Shown piece after piece: positions 1 to 12,235 of a stretch of DNA of 64,000 nt (position 1 is its first letter; each line of letters starts with the position of its first letter). The stretch is from assembly GCF_000430625.1 (NCBI RefSeq), contig NZ_AUMJ01000019.1, positions 1 through 64,000 of the forward strand, in the 5' to 3' direction. A program made the translations under genes and the position numbers. The notes under the pieces are model-generated. The model did not search any database and was not told where the DNA came from. It saw only the letters and a list, made by a program, of their open reading frames with translations. The DNA is from Aneurinibacillus terranovensis DSM 18919. GTDB taxonomy: Bacteria > Bacillota > Bacilli > Aneurinibacillales > Aneurinibacillaceae.

Positions 1-54
1 GAATATTATGAGGGAGTACATGGCATAAAGTACAGACTATCGGATATTCTCTAA
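1..54 (+). CDS. 3' end of an unidentified gene
   Basis: Frame 1 is open from the first base and ends at TAA 52-54, giving a 17-residue tail that ends in KYRLSDIL. A strong terminator follows at once, which supports this as a real gene end. Too little is present to name the protein. Confidence 0.4.
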   Translation, partial: EYYEGVHGIKYRLSDIL

Positions 55-62
55 ACAAAAAA

Positions 63-90
63 GGACCGGGCGGTTTTTGCCCGGTTTTTC
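63..90 (+). terminator. Rho-independent terminator
   Basis: Perfect 7-bp GC-rich stem ACCGGGC/GCCCGGT (65-71 with 79-85), a T-rich loop, then a T run. It closes the transcription unit whose tail lies at 1-54. Confidence 0.9.
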
Positions 91-198
91 TTAAATTATA
101 TGGAATACGAAAGGTGACAATATTGTGGACAGAGGCAATGGAACAAGATAAACGTGCTAAGATGGTACATATATGTAACCGTGAGCGAGGAATATATC

Positions 199-663
199 GT
201 GAAAGAAACCCTCATATTTATTGCGATTGCCATGTCTATTTCTGTGTCGTTGCTTATTTTTGCGTGGTTCTCTTTTTTGCGCTACAAAGAACAGGAAGAG
301 AACGTAGTAACCATCGGGCCGGAGTCTTTTGATGCCGTGCTATGGGAGGGAAAAATCAAAGAAGTGATTCACAATGATGCGGTACAAACAGCTGATTTAG
401 ATGTTATTGTTTATAGCAAAAGCATTTTTGTCGGGTTTGCTTCCCAAGGCTTCCCGTTTGTAAATATAAACGCGAAAGATATTATCCGGGTTACATATGC
501 AAGAGACAGTGTGTCGATTCAGATGCGTGGAATAAACGGTGAGCCAACCTATGTCAAAATGCGGGGGGGTTCGGAAAAACAACTCTTGAAACTTGCCCGA
601 AAGGCGAAGTTTATTTCTTCGCGAGCGGAAAAAGGGGCAGCAGCCTTTCCTCCTCAATCATAA
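199..663 (+). CDS. Hypothetical protein with one N-terminal membrane helix
   Basis: The product is about 154 residues. Residues ~3-26 are a hydrophobic helix (ETLIFIAIAMSISVSLLIF) followed by positive charge, so the rest is probably cytoplasmic. The soluble part is rich in short beta-prone stretches and has no motif that I recognise. I place the start at GTG 199 because AGCGAGG at 184-190 is an 8-nt-spaced ribosome binding site. An in-frame ATG at 154 would add 15 residues but has no such site. The gene lies alone between the first terminator and the suf operon. Function unknown. Confidence 0.55.
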   Translation: MKETLIFIAIAMSISVSLLIFAWFSFLRYKEQEENVVTIGPESFDAVLWEGKIKEVIHNDAVQTADLDVIVYSKSIFVGFASQGFPFVNINAKDIIRVTYARDSVSIQMRGINGEPTYVKMRGGSEKQLLKLARKAKFISSRAEKGAAAFPPQS

Positions 664-892
664 TGAAGAGGAAACATTGATTATGAATAGGAAACATTGT
701 GGGGTGTGCCGTTAGCAGGCGAAGACAGGCAACTTTTTATACAAATTTGTTTAAAAAATATGCTTACAGGTCTTTCCTTGATTTTCAACTATGGTATACT
801 ATATTATATAACATGGAAATAAGCAATAAAGCATAATTTTACATCATTTATGTTAAGTTAAGGTATAAACGTTCATTTGGAGGGATGTATTT

Positions 893-1681
893 ATGGCTGG
901 AACACCACACTTAAAAATAGAAAATCTCCGCGTATCCATTGATGAAAAGGAAATTCTTACAGGTCTTAACCTTGAGATTAAGGGCGGCGAAGTACACGCG
1001 ATTATGGGACCGAATGGAACAGGTAAATCCACCCTCGCTTCCTCTTTAATGGGGCACCCGAAATATACAGTTACTGAAGGGTCGGTTACGTTCGATAATG
1101 AAGACCTTCTCGATATGGACGTGGATGAGCGCGCTCGCAAAGGGTTGTTCCTTGCTATGCAGTACCCGAGTGAAATTAGCGGGGTAACGAATGCAGATTT
1201 CCTGCGCAGTGCACTGAATGCCCGCCAGGAAGAAGGGAAAGATATTTCCCTTATTAAATTCATCCGTCAAATGGATAAACAAATGGAATTTTTAAACATG
1301 GATGAATCCTTCTCCCACCGTTATGTAAATGAAGGTTTTTCAGGCGGTGAGAAGAAGCGTAACGAAATTTTACAAATGATGATTCTTAAGCCCCGGATTG
1401 CGATTCTTGATGAGATTGACTCCGGCCTTGATATAGATGCGTTAAAAGTTGTAGCAAAAGGTGTCAATGAACTGCGCAGCCCTGAAATGGGTGTACTTAT
1501 GATTACCCACTATCAACGTCTGCTCAACTACATTAAACCAGACTTCGTCCACGTTATGATGCAGGGCCGAATCGTAAAATCCGGCGGGCCTGAACTCGCT
1601 GAGAAGCTTGAAGCGAACGGATATGATTGGGTCAAAGAGGAACTTGGCATTAAGGACGAAACAGTGGGCGCGGAAGCGTAA
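893..1681 (+). CDS. sufC: Fe-S cluster assembly ATPase SufC
   Basis: Cytosolic ABC-type ATPase that works with SufB and SufD as the SufBC2D scaffold for building Fe-S clusters. The 262-residue length is normal for the family. Walker A is GPNGTGKST near residue 40, the ABC signature is FSGGEKKRNEI near 150, and Walker B is AILDEIDSGLD near 175. The E-K-K-R signature and DSGLD are typical of SufC rather than transporter ATPases. The start is supported by GGAGGG at 879-884. It is the first gene of sufCDSUB, which is the usual Bacillales order; sufD follows after 16 nt. Confidence 0.97.
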   Translation: MAGTPHLKIENLRVSIDEKEILTGLNLEIKGGEVHAIMGPNGTGKSTLASSLMGHPKYTVTEGSVTFDNEDLLDMDVDERARKGLFLAMQYPSEISGVTNADFLRSALNARQEEGKDISLIKFIRQMDKQMEFLNMDESFSHRYVNEGFSGGEKKRNEILQMMILKPRIAILDEIDSGLDIDALKVVAKGVNELRSPEMGVLMITHYQRLLNYIKPDFVHVMMQGRIVKSGGPELAEKLEANGYDWVKEELGIKDETVGAEA

Positions 1682-1697
1682 GGCAGGGGGGAAAGTA

Positions 1698-4655
<2,958 letters not shown>

Positions 4656-4682
4656 CAACCGCCTTTAGGAGGAGATGCGAAA

Positions 4683-6080
4683 ATGAGCAAAAAAGCACCA
4701 GAGTTACAAGAGTATCAATATGGTTTTCACGATAAAGATGTTTCTGTTTTCCGTGCAAAGAAAGGGTTAACCAGGGAAATCGTCGAGGAAATTTCCAAAA
4801 TTAAAGGCGAAGAACAATGGATGTTAGATTTTCGCCTGAAGGCACTTGAAATTTTCCAGGAGCTTCCGATGCCTGATTGGGGCGGCGATTTGACAGAACT
4901 TAATTTTGACAGCATTACCTATTATGTCAAACCTTCTGAAAAACAAGGCCGTGACTGGAACGAGGTGCCGGAAGAAATTAAAAACACGTTTGACCGCCTC
5001 GGAATTCCGGAAGCTGAACAAAAATTCCTTGCAGGGGTTTCCGCCCAGTACGAATCCGAAGTTGTATACCATAACATGCAGAAAGATCTTGAGGAAATGG
5101 GCGTTATTTTCTGCGATATGGATACGGCTGTTCGCGAATACCCTGAGATTGTCCGCGAATATTTTAGTACAGTGATTCCACCGACAGATAATAAGTTCGC
5201 CGCTTTAAACAGCGCGGTATGGTCGGGCGGCAGCTTTATTTATGTGCCGAAAGGGGTAAAGTGCGAGACTCCGCTGCAGGCTTATTTCCGCATTAACTCT
5301 GAAAACATGGGTCAATTCGAACGTACGCTGATTATTGCGGACGAAGACAGCTTTGTACACTACGTGGAAGGCTGTACCGCTCCGATTTACAGTACACACT
5401 CCCTGCACAGCGCCGTAGTGGAGATTGTGGTGAAGAAACGCGCACGTACCCGGTATACGACGATCCAGAACTGGGCGCCAAACGTCTATAACCTTGTTAC
5501 AAAACGGGCTGTGGCCGAAGAAGATGCAACCATGGAGTGGATCGACGGAAATATTGGAAGTAAACTTACGATGAAATACCCTGCTGTTGTCATGAAGGGA
5601 CCACGTGCAAAAGGAGTCGTTATTTCCATCGCGGTTGCAGGAAAAGGGATGCACCAGGATTCCGGCGCAAAAATGATTCACTTAGCACCTGACTGCAGTT
5701 CGACCATTGTATCAAAGAGTATCAGCAAGCACGGCGGCAAGACTACGTACCGCGGACTTTCCAGCTTTGGGCGGAAATCCGAAGGTTCTAAGTCTAATAT
5801 TAAGTGCGACACCATTATTCTTGATAAGCTGTCGACTTCTGACACGATTCCATATAATGAAATTTTAAATAATAACATTACGCTCGAACACGAAGCAACG
5901 GTTTCCAAAGTGAGCGAAGAACAGCTCTTCTATCTCATGAGCCGCGGCCTGAAAGAAGACGAAGCAACACAAATGATCATCATGGGCTTCATTGAGCCGT
6001 TCACAAAAGAATTACCGATGGAGTATGCTGTAGAAATGAACCGTCTGATCAAGTTTGAAATGGAAGGTTCAATCGGCTAA
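4683..6080 (+). CDS. sufB: Fe-S cluster assembly protein SufB
   Basis: Core scaffold of the SufBC2D complex. The 465-residue protein carries SufB marks: [21 protein letters not shown] near 180, [14 protein letters not shown] near 228, and the C-terminal [25 protein letters not shown]. The start ATG 4683 follows GGAGGAGATGCGAAA. It is the last gene of the operon and is followed 13 nt later by a strong terminator. Confidence 0.97.
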   Translation: MSKKAPELQEYQYGFHDKDVSVFRAKKGLTREIVEEISKIKGEEQWMLDFRLKALEIFQELPMPDWGGDLTELNFDSITYYVKPSEKQGRDWNEVPEEIKNTFDRLGIPEAEQKFLAGVSAQYESEVVYHNMQKDLEEMGVIFCDMDTAVREYPEIVREYFSTVIPPTDNKFAALNSAVWSGGSFIYVPKGVKCETPLQAYFRINSENMGQFERTLIIADEDSFVHYVEGCTAPIYSTHSLHSAVVEIVVKKRARTRYTTIQNWAPNVYNLVTKRAVAEEDATMEWIDGNIGSKLTMKYPAVVMKGPRAKGVVISIAVAGKGMHQDSGAKMIHLAPDCSSTIVSKSISKHGGKTTYRGLSSFGRKSEGSKSNIKCDTIILDKLSTSDTIPYNEILNNNITLEHEATVSKVSEEQLFYLMSRGLKEDEATQMIIMGFIEPFTKELPMEYAVEMNRLIKFEMEGSIG

Positions 6081-6092
6081 TCCAAGAATGCC

Positions 6093-6139
6093 AAAAAATA
6101 GCCCGTACCACTTTTTAAGTGGATTTCGGGCTATTTTTT
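6093..6139 (+). terminator. Terminator of the suf operon, repeat-family type
   Basis: Outer stem AAAAAATAGCCCG with CGGGCTATTTTTT and an inner CCACTT/AAGTGG hairpin, ending in a T run. The same layout recurs at 62667-62715 after pssA, so it belongs to a small dispersed terminator family. Confidence 0.9.
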
Positions 6140-6505
6140 GATTCAGTCATCAACTTACCTGTTTCTTTATTTCTTCCTGAAGCGTTGTTTGTGACCGAAC
6201 GTAAAACCTTAAGAGCGCGGTGCGACAATGGAATGGTCCGTTTTTGATTTTTTTCCGGTTTTTTCTTGCAGGGAAGTAGAGACTGTCCGTGTTACGAAGA
6301 AAGGGGAACCTGCCCAAAACATCCGGGTATCTCAATGATGGAGACAGTCGGGCAGAAAGACGTCCCCCTTTCTTCGCAACACTAGGCAGGAACTAATCAA
6401 GAAACAGAAACGTTCGCAGATGCATCTCGCTTACGGTTTCTAATACCTTTTTACTGATGGGTATGGTAGGATGAATACATATTATAGAGAGCACATAGGA
6501 GTGGA
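6140..6505. other. Intergenic stretch without a convincing gene
   Basis: About 365 bases between the suf terminator and the TauE-type gene. It contains one long imperfect inverted repeat (6289-6382, listed separately) and no supported gene. A 61-codon minus-strand reading (6150-6335) has no ribosome site and a basic low-complexity composition, so I did not call it. Confidence 0.6.
6289..6382. repeat. Long imperfect inverted repeat
   Basis: GTGTTACGAAGAAAGGGG at 6289-6306 is nearly the reverse complement of 6365-6382. An inner CTGCCC/GGGCAG pair lies within, and an alternative pairing GACTGTC (6281-6287) with GACAGTC (6343-6349) competes with it. It has no T run. It could be a decayed small mobile element or a structured RNA in the leader of the following gene. 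Confidence 0.6.
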
Positions 6506-7330
6506 TTGCGTACCATGTTGTGGTTACTTTTTATTTTAATCGGAATTGTTGCCGGCGCATTTGGGAGTCTTCTCGGGCTTGGCGGCGGCATTATTCTCGT
6601 ACCTGCATTGCTTTATCTTACTCCTCTGCTGCTTGGCAATAACGCGATAACTCCTCAGAGTGCAGTTGGAACCTCGCTGATGTTAATTATTATTACGGCG
6701 TTTTCCTCTACCCTGAGCTATGCCAAACGCAAACTTATTGATTACCAGAGTGTATTGTGGTTTTTTATCGGAAGTGCACCGGGAGCCGTTATCGGTGCGT
6801 ATTTAACTCGTTTTTTTAACAAAACTTCGTTTAGTATATACGACGGACTTTTTATGATCCTAATGGTTTTTATGCTGTTTATTCGCAAAAAACTTTCCCA
6901 GAAAAATATTCATTGGAAAACAATAAAAACGTACACCGACGAAGCCGGAGACATACATACTTATGGGTATTCTAAAATCTTTGCGGTTGTGGTTGCTTTA
7001 ATCCTGGGTATTCTATCAAGCTTATTTGGTATTGGCGGGGGCTCGCTTCTTATGCCTGTTCTGCTCGTTTTATTTCGTTTTCCTCCACATATCGCAACCG
7101 CTACTTCCATGTGTTTAATCTTTTTTTCGTCCATCGTGGGAAGCATTTCACACATTGTGTATGGGAATGTTATCTGGAAGCTTGTGCTAACCACGGCTCC
7201 CGGAGCATGGCTTGGTGGCAAGTTGGGGGCTGCTCTATCTCGCCGATTCACCGGCAATGGACTTGAAACACTCCTTCGTTATGCGCTTTTATTAATAGCA
7301 TTGCGCATGCTATGGGAAGGAATCATGTAA
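6506..7330 (+). CDS. TauE/SafE-family membrane exporter (YunE-like)
   Basis: Predicted inner-membrane anion exporter of the TauE/SafE (DUF81) family, often linked to sulfite, sulfoacetate or taurine. The 274-residue protein is almost entirely hydrophobic with about eight helices in two repeats; each repeat has a glycine-rich turn (LLGLGGGIILVPAL near 25 and LFGIGGGSLLMPVL near 175), which is the family signature. The start could be TTG 6506 (4 nt from AGGAG) or ATG 6515 (13 nt from it). Next to yunD and yunC, it matches the yun neighbourhood of Bacillus subtilis. Substrate not inferable. Confidence 0.85.
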   Translation: MRTMLWLLFILIGIVAGAFGSLLGLGGGIILVPALLYLTPLLLGNNAITPQSAVGTSLMLIIITAFSSTLSYAKRKLIDYQSVLWFFIGSAPGAVIGAYLTRFFNKTSFSIYDGLFMILMVFMLFIRKKLSQKNIHWKTIKTYTDEAGDIHTYGYSKIFAVVVALILGILSSLFGIGGGSLLMPVLLVLFRFPPHIATATSMCLIFFSSIVGSISHIVYGNVIWKLVLTTAPGAWLGGKLGAALSRRFTGNGLETLLRYALLLIALRMLWEGIM

Positions 7331-7340
7331 GGAGGTAAAA

Positions 7341-8777
7341 ATGGCTAAAGAGTTCTTACATATTTTACATACGAATGACCTGCACAGCCACCTCGAAGAA
7401 ATGAAATACATCACAACCGGGATGAGACGGTTGAGGAATTCCCTCCAGCGACCGAACTCCCATGTTGTTACAGCCGACCTGGGCGACCATATGGACCGCA
7501 TGCATCTGCAAACCGAAGCCACATGGGGACAGGTGAATATAGAAGTTCTAAACGAAGCAGGGTATGATTTGGCTGCCATTGGCAACAATGAAGGATTAAC
7601 ATTTCCGCGTGAAAAATTGGATTCCCTGTACAACAGGGCTAATTTTAAAGTCCTTTGCGCCAATTTACGTGACCAGCATACAAAAAAACTTCTTCCTGGG
7701 GTGCATCCCTGTACGATTGAAAAATACGGGCAAATCACGGTCGGCTGGATTGGTGTAACCGCGCCGTTTACTCACTTTTACGAACTAATGGGCCTGGAGG
7801 CGACGGATGTTTTCCAAACGGTGTCGTCCCTCGTAAAGCAGATGCGGCCGCATGTAGACATTGTCGTATTGTTATCCCATGTGGGTTATAATCATGATAT
7901 AGAGCTTGCCAGCAAAGTGAATGGGATTGATCTAATCCTTGGAGCCCATACCCACACCTACTTGCCGGTCGGAGAATGGGTAAACGGCACACTTATTTGC
8001 CAGACGGGCAAATTCGGGGACTATTTCGGCCATGTGCAAATCGAATATGACGTTGAGAAAAAGGTCATTAATACCATGCAGGCCGTCTGTATTCCTTCGA
8101 AACAATTTCCCGAAGATAACAGGATTCAGGAAATACTTACTTATTATCACCGTCAATCTGAAACCATTATGCAGGAGGTTGTTGCGGAACTGAACCGGGA
8201 CGTTCCCGTATCGTGGGAGGAGGAATCCCCGCTTGCAAACCTGCTTGCCCAAGGGCTGCGAAGCTGGGTGGATGCAGAGATTGCCCTTGTTAATTCGGGA
8301 ACGTTACTTTTTTCCCTGTCAAAGGGCCCTGTCACGCGAAAAGACATGCTTTCTCTCTGTCCACATCCGATTAATCCGTGTAAGATGAAGATAACCGGAC
8401 AGCAGCTTAAAACCATTCTGGAAGAATCTCTTGAACCTTATATAACAAGGAGACAGATTCGCGGGTTTGGGTTTCGCGGGAAGGTACTTGGGAGAATGAG
8501 CCTGGACGGCCTCGACGTTTATTATCACCCAAACCGGCCGACAGGGGAAAAAATTGATAAAATAATAATAGGGGAGCAGTCTATAGATGAGCGTGCTATT
8601 TATACAGTCGCCACCATCGATATGTTCACATTCGGCATCGTTTTTCCAACTTTTACGCAGGGGATTGATGTTGAGTTTTACTTGCCCGAATTTCTTCGTG
8701 ATGTGTTAGAAGTGGAGCTTACGAAACAACGATCGCTTAAAAAATGTACCAGTCAACGCTGGCATCCAGTCATATAG
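7341..8777 (+). CDS. yunD: Metallophosphoesterase / 5'-nucleotidase family (YunD-like)
   Basis: Two-domain calcineurin-type phosphoesterase of the UshA/5'-nucleotidase family. The N-terminal metal site begins HTNDLHSHLEE near residue 9, followed by DLGDHMDR near 49, GNNEG near 80, and SHVGYNHD and GAHTHTYL near 178-198. The C-terminal half (from ~300) carries the substrate-domain pattern. No signal peptide is visible, so it acts in the cytosol, unlike UshA. GGAGG precedes ATG 7341. It sits 10 nt after the TauE-type gene and is followed by the DUF6154-like gene and yunC, so it is probably co-transcribed. Confidence 0.88.
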   Translation: MAKEFLHILHTNDLHSHLEEMKYITTGMRRLRNSLQRPNSHVVTADLGDHMDRMHLQTEATWGQVNIEVLNEAGYDLAAIGNNEGLTFPREKLDSLYNRANFKVLCANLRDQHTKKLLPGVHPCTIEKYGQITVGWIGVTAPFTHFYELMGLEATDVFQTVSSLVKQMRPHVDIVVLLSHVGYNHDIELASKVNGIDLILGAHTHTYLPVGEWVNGTLICQTGKFGDYFGHVQIEYDVEKKVINTMQAVCIPSKQFPEDNRIQEILTYYHRQSETIMQEVVAELNRDVPVSWEEESPLANLLAQGLRSWVDAEIALVNSGTLLFSLSKGPVTRKDMLSLCPHPINPCKMKITGQQLKTILEESLEPYITRRQIRGFGFRGKVLGRMSLDGLDVYYHPNRPTGEKIDKIIIGEQSIDERAIYTVATIDMFTFGIVFPTFTQGIDVEFYLPEFLRDVLEVELTKQRSLKKCTSQRWHPVI

Positions 8778-8797
8778 AAACAGAGGGGGCATTTTGA

Positions 8798-9052
8798 TTG
8801 AAACTCATTAACGAGATTTACAACTTTTATCGCGATCGCTTTATCGGAGACGAAGAAGATGTAATGGCTATCGTGTTAAGTATCCTACAGGAACAGAATC
8901 GGGAAGAAATGCTCCAGTGGATTAATGAAATGCAGGAGAGTGAAATATATCAGATGCTTGGGCTTTATCTGATGGAGATGCTGCGGCTCAAGCTGGCTGA
9001 GGAGGGACTTTCCATCCCGCCAATGGGCAGTAAGCCGGAAAGATACCATTAA
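8798..9052 (+). CDS. Small cytosolic protein, DUF6154-like
   Basis: The 84-residue acidic, helical protein starts MKLINEIYNFYRDRFIGDEE and is probably of the DUF6154 family seen in Bacillales. It has no catalytic motif, membrane helix or cysteine. Start is TTG 8798, supported by AGAGGGGG at 8783-8789. It lies between yunD and yunC. No function is known to me. Confidence 0.75.
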   Translation: MKLINEIYNFYRDRFIGDEEDVMAIVLSILQEQNREEMLQWINEMQESEIYQMLGLYLMEMLRLKLAEEGLSIPPMGSKPERYH

Positions 9053-9134
9053 AACGAATAAGGAACCGATTCATCCCGTATGCATACCCTACTTTTGAGA
9101 GCAAGATTTACGGGTAGAGGAGGCTTATCTTAAT

Positions 9135-9437
9135 ATGGTTGAAATGAAGCCGTTATGGATGGAAAATCAGCAGGTAGTGGCTATTTCCGTCCAGCTTCCC
9201 AAGACAACCCTACTTGTCGTAACTACTGACAAAGGGTATATTATGTGTGGAGCGCTTGATATCTCTTTACTAAATGAAAGACTAGCAAGTCGGAATATTA
9301 TTGCGGGCCGGGCTGTAGGTGTGCGAACCATTGAAGAGTTATTGGAAGCCCCGCTTGAATCGGTGACAAACACGGCGGAACAATTAGGCATAGTGCCCGG
9401 GATGAAGGGAAAGGACGCTATTCTTGCTATGTTATAA
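9135..9437 (+). CDS. yunC: DUF1805 protein YunC
   Basis: The 100-residue protein matches the YunC family: conserved TTDKGYIMCGALDISLLNERL and GRAVGVRTIEELLEAPLESVT. Its biochemical role is not established as far as I know. GAGGAGG precedes the start. It ends the yunE-yunD-x-yunC unit and its stop is inside the base of a terminator. Confidence 0.88.
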   Translation: MVEMKPLWMENQQVVAISVQLPKTTLLVVTTDKGYIMCGALDISLLNERLASRNIIAGRAVGVRTIEELLEAPLESVTNTAEQLGIVPGMKGKDAILAML

Positions 9438-9465
9438 AGGGTTCCCTGTTGGGAGCCTTTTTTTC
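9437..9465 (+). terminator. Rho-independent terminator after yunC
   Basis: AAGGGTTCCC paired with GGGAGCCTT around a TGTT loop, followed by a T7 run. Confidence 0.85.
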
Positions 9466-9523
9466 TAAGGGAGAATAATTTTACATTTTTTTCAAAATAT
9501 AGAAAAAGGCCAGGGGAAAAGAG

Positions 9524-10615
9524 ATGAGACTAATTGCAACCTCCCGCTGTCAACCGGGGATGCTTCTAGCAAAACCGATTTACACTGAGACAGGCTCCGT
9601 ATTATTGGGGAAGGATGTGGAGCTTACCAGTGGAATCTTAAAGCGGCTAAACCAGATGGGAATTGATACGCTATACATACGTGATAAGGCGACGGAAGAT
9701 TTACTTGTAGAAGATGTGATCTCAGATGAAACACGGCGGATGGCGCTGCGAACGATTCATGATGGATTTTCGGAAATTGCCCGTTCCGAAGTGAAGTGGC
9801 GGACAAGGTTCTCGGGGGAGATCCTGCAGAACTTTCGCGATACGTTTGAGGCTATTCTTAGCGATTTAAAGGCAAACAGAAAAGCTTTGAATTTGTTAAC
9901 CAATATTTATACATACGATAATTATATTTACTCCCACTCTTTTAATGTTGCGATTTATGCCACCGCGCTTGGCATAGAGCAGGGTTTAACAGACAAGGAA
10001 CTTAGAGAGCTGGGATTGGGAGCTTTGCTTCATGACATCGGAAAAATGATGATTCCGGGCGAAATTTTGTACAAGCCCGGTAAAGTTACCGACGAAGAAT
10101 ATGAAGTCATTAAAAAGCATGCCGAATACGGGTTTGACATCCTGCGCAACCAGGAAGGGGTTCCCCTGTTATCGGCGCACTGCGCTTTTCAGCACCATGA
10201 ACGAATGGATGGAAGCGGATATCCCCGCGGGTTAAAAAGTAATGAAATCCATCATTTTGCCAAAATCATGGGTGTGTGCGATGTGTTTGATGCGTTAACG
10301 ACCCACAGGGTATACCGCAAAGCGATGCTGCCGCACGAAGCGATGGAGATTCTCTACGGAGAATCAAACAAGCACTTTGAAGAAAAGTACGTGCTTGGAT
10401 TTCGTAAAACTGTTGCGCTGTATCCGATCGGCCTTACCGTTCGCCTCAGTACAGGGGAATTCGGGGTCGTTGTCGACTATAACCGCCAAATCCCGGCTCG
10501 TCCGGTTGTCAGGATTTTGAAAAACCCTGATGGAAGCGATGTAGAAGCCTTTTATGAAATTGATTTATCGAAATCATTGCATACGATGATTACGGAATGC
10601 GAGACCTTACTATAG
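9524..10615 (+). CDS. HD-GYP domain phosphodiesterase
   Basis: Probably hydrolyses cyclic di-GMP or a related dinucleotide. The 363-residue protein has a ~110-residue N-terminal region with no named sensor domain, then an HD-GYP domain: HDIGKMMIPG near 168 supplies the HD pair, and HHERMDGSGYPRG near 223 supplies the GYP motif. Metal ligands at HAEYG and AHCAFQHHE are present. The domain appears intact. It has its own site AGGGGAAAAGAG and stands between the yunC terminator and the thyX-like gene. The signal that it senses is unknown. Confidence 0.9.
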   Translation: MRLIATSRCQPGMLLAKPIYTETGSVLLGKDVELTSGILKRLNQMGIDTLYIRDKATEDLLVEDVISDETRRMALRTIHDGFSEIARSEVKWRTRFSGEILQNFRDTFEAILSDLKANRKALNLLTNIYTYDNYIYSHSFNVAIYATALGIEQGLTDKELRELGLGALLHDIGKMMIPGEILYKPGKVTDEEYEVIKKHAEYGFDILRNQEGVPLLSAHCAFQHHERMDGSGYPRGLKSNEIHHFAKIMGVCDVFDALTTHRVYRKAMLPHEAMEILYGESNKHFEEKYVLGFRKTVALYPIGLTVRLSTGEFGVVVDYNRQIPARPVVRILKNPDGSDVEAFYEIDLSKSLHTMITECETLL

Positions 10616-10663
10616 ATTTCGAAAGATCACGAATTGGAACATTAGATGGAATGAGGAGAAACA

Positions 10664-12061
10664 ATGAACCCGTTAAATAACTATGTAACGAGTACGGAAG
10701 ATAATGTATACGCGATTAAAAATGTGCCGACAGAGGTTGTTGGAACCGTTTTTGCGAAGGTGAGCCGCAGCCCGAAAAGCTTCCGTGATAATTTATATGA
10801 TTTGATTAAAGAAGATATGCTCAATCTTCCGGATGTGGATATGATTGCACTGTTTAAACAATCGGCTGCCCATGCCGGCGGATTTATGAAAAAATGGGGC
10901 GTAGACTATGGACACTCCAGCATTAAAGAGCATGCGTTTGCCCAATTCTGTATTGAGGGGGTTTCCCGTTGGTTTACGGAAGTGCTCGAAACGGTCCAGG
11001 CGGCGAAATGGCTTTCTTTTACGGAATTCAGCCTCCGTTACCAGCGCCCCGAGGACTTTGTTGTACCGAAAGAATTGGACGATTACCCTCAATTAAAAGA
11101 ACGTTACCTGGCATTTGGAGAGAGATGTTTTGAGAAATATGAAGAGCTTGTCCCGCTTTTTTTCCGCTTAATCAAAGGGAAAAATCCGGACGTGAAGGAC
11201 GGGACGGCAGAGAAGCTGGCTTATGAGAACGCGCGCAACGTTCTCCCGCTTGCAACCCGATCCAATGTAGCCGTCACCGGGAATGCCCGGGCGATTTCCG
11301 ATGCGATCGCAGAACTGCTGGCTCATGAGGGATTCAGCCACGAGATTGTGGAAACGGCTCAAAAAATACGCACCCATACGACGGAGGTTCTTCCGTCCTT
11401 AATTAGCCATACGGAATCAACGCCTTATCTGCGCTCTTATGCTGCCGCTTTTTATCGCCGCTCAGACATTACGGAAGGGCTTCCTGTATACAGCGGACCC
11501 TTTGTCGAAATCAAGGATGATGCAGGCGGTCTGCCTTATCGAAATGACGCAGGGATTACAGTCGGAGACCCGTTCGAAATGAACCGGTTTAGTGAACTGC
11601 CATCGGCCTTTCGCGCGTTCGGTAAAATGGTTGCTGTTACTTGTTCCGAAGGCTGCCATCACCAGATGATCCGCCACCGCGGTTTTGACTTCCAGATTCA
11701 ACTGCCGGACACAAGATACGGTTTGGTTCTGCCGCGGGAAGTGGTGGAGTCGGTGGGGAAACCAGAAGCGGATGCGATTATCGATTCACTGCTTGCCATG
11801 CGTAACGAATCCCATGAATTGTATGAACAGTTGTGGTCCGCAGGGTTAAAAGGGGCGGCACCTTATGTCGTGTTAAACGGGAATGCCCGCCGCCTTCCCT
11901 TTTATGCGAATATGTACGGACTTGCCCATTTCATCACCCTTCGCAAAGAAGAGTACGCCCAGGATGAAATTCGCAGTGTAGCCACTCAGCTCGAAAATAT
12001 CTATAAAAAAGAAGAAACCGACCTTGAGGGTTTTGCATGGGATCGACATTTACGTAAATAA
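10664..12061 (+). CDS. thyX: Double-length ThyX-type FAD-dependent thymidylate synthase
   Basis: Flavin-dependent thymidylate synthase family (dUMP to dTMP with NADPH and methylene-THF). At 465 residues it is about twice the usual ThyX length, and I see two ThyX-like halves. In the first, GHSSIKEHAFAQFCIEGVSRWF (~83-104) and FTEFSLRY (~118) match the family, but the RHR of the dUMP-binding motif is missing. The second has CHHQMIRHRGFDFQ (~330-343) and the C-terminal NARRLPF...HFITLRKEEYAQDEIR. The second half is probably the active one. A GGAG site precedes ATG 10664. Confidence 0.85.
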   Translation: MNPLNNYVTSTEDNVYAIKNVPTEVVGTVFAKVSRSPKSFRDNLYDLIKEDMLNLPDVDMIALFKQSAAHAGGFMKKWGVDYGHSSIKEHAFAQFCIEGVSRWFTEVLETVQAAKWLSFTEFSLRYQRPEDFVVPKELDDYPQLKERYLAFGERCFEKYEELVPLFFRLIKGKNPDVKDGTAEKLAYENARNVLPLATRSNVAVTGNARAISDAIAELLAHEGFSHEIVETAQKIRTHTTEVLPSLISHTESTPYLRSYAAAFYRRSDITEGLPVYSGPFVEIKDDAGGLPYRNDAGITVGDPFEMNRFSELPSAFRAFGKMVAVTCSEGCHHQMIRHRGFDFQIQLPDTRYGLVLPREVVESVGKPEADAIIDSLLAMRNESHELYEQLWSAGLKGAAPYVVLNGNARRLPFYANMYGLAHFITLRKEEYAQDEIRSVATQLENIYKKEETDLEGFAWDRHLRK

Positions 12062-12097
12062 GCATTGAACCTGCTCCTGTTTCTTAATCGTTCAGGG

Positions 12098-12131
12098 GAC
12101 GGCCGCTCAACACCCGGGCGGTCTTTTTTTT
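12098..12131 (+). terminator. Rho-independent terminator after thyX
   Basis: GGCCGC pairs with GCGGTC (one G-U pair) around a short loop, followed by a T9 run. Confidence 0.85.
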
Positions 12132-12235
12132 TATGTCCAATCATATTTATGTAACCGGTGGAACGGCGTATAAAAACTGGAAATTAGTAGATGATAACCT
12201 GGAGAAGAAGTTCTTTGGAAAGGAATGATACACAG

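Noticed and set aside
6150-6335. 61-codon minus-strand reading frame in the suf/TauE gap
   Set aside because: No ribosome site, basic low-complexity content, no family resemblance; it overlaps the inverted repeat.
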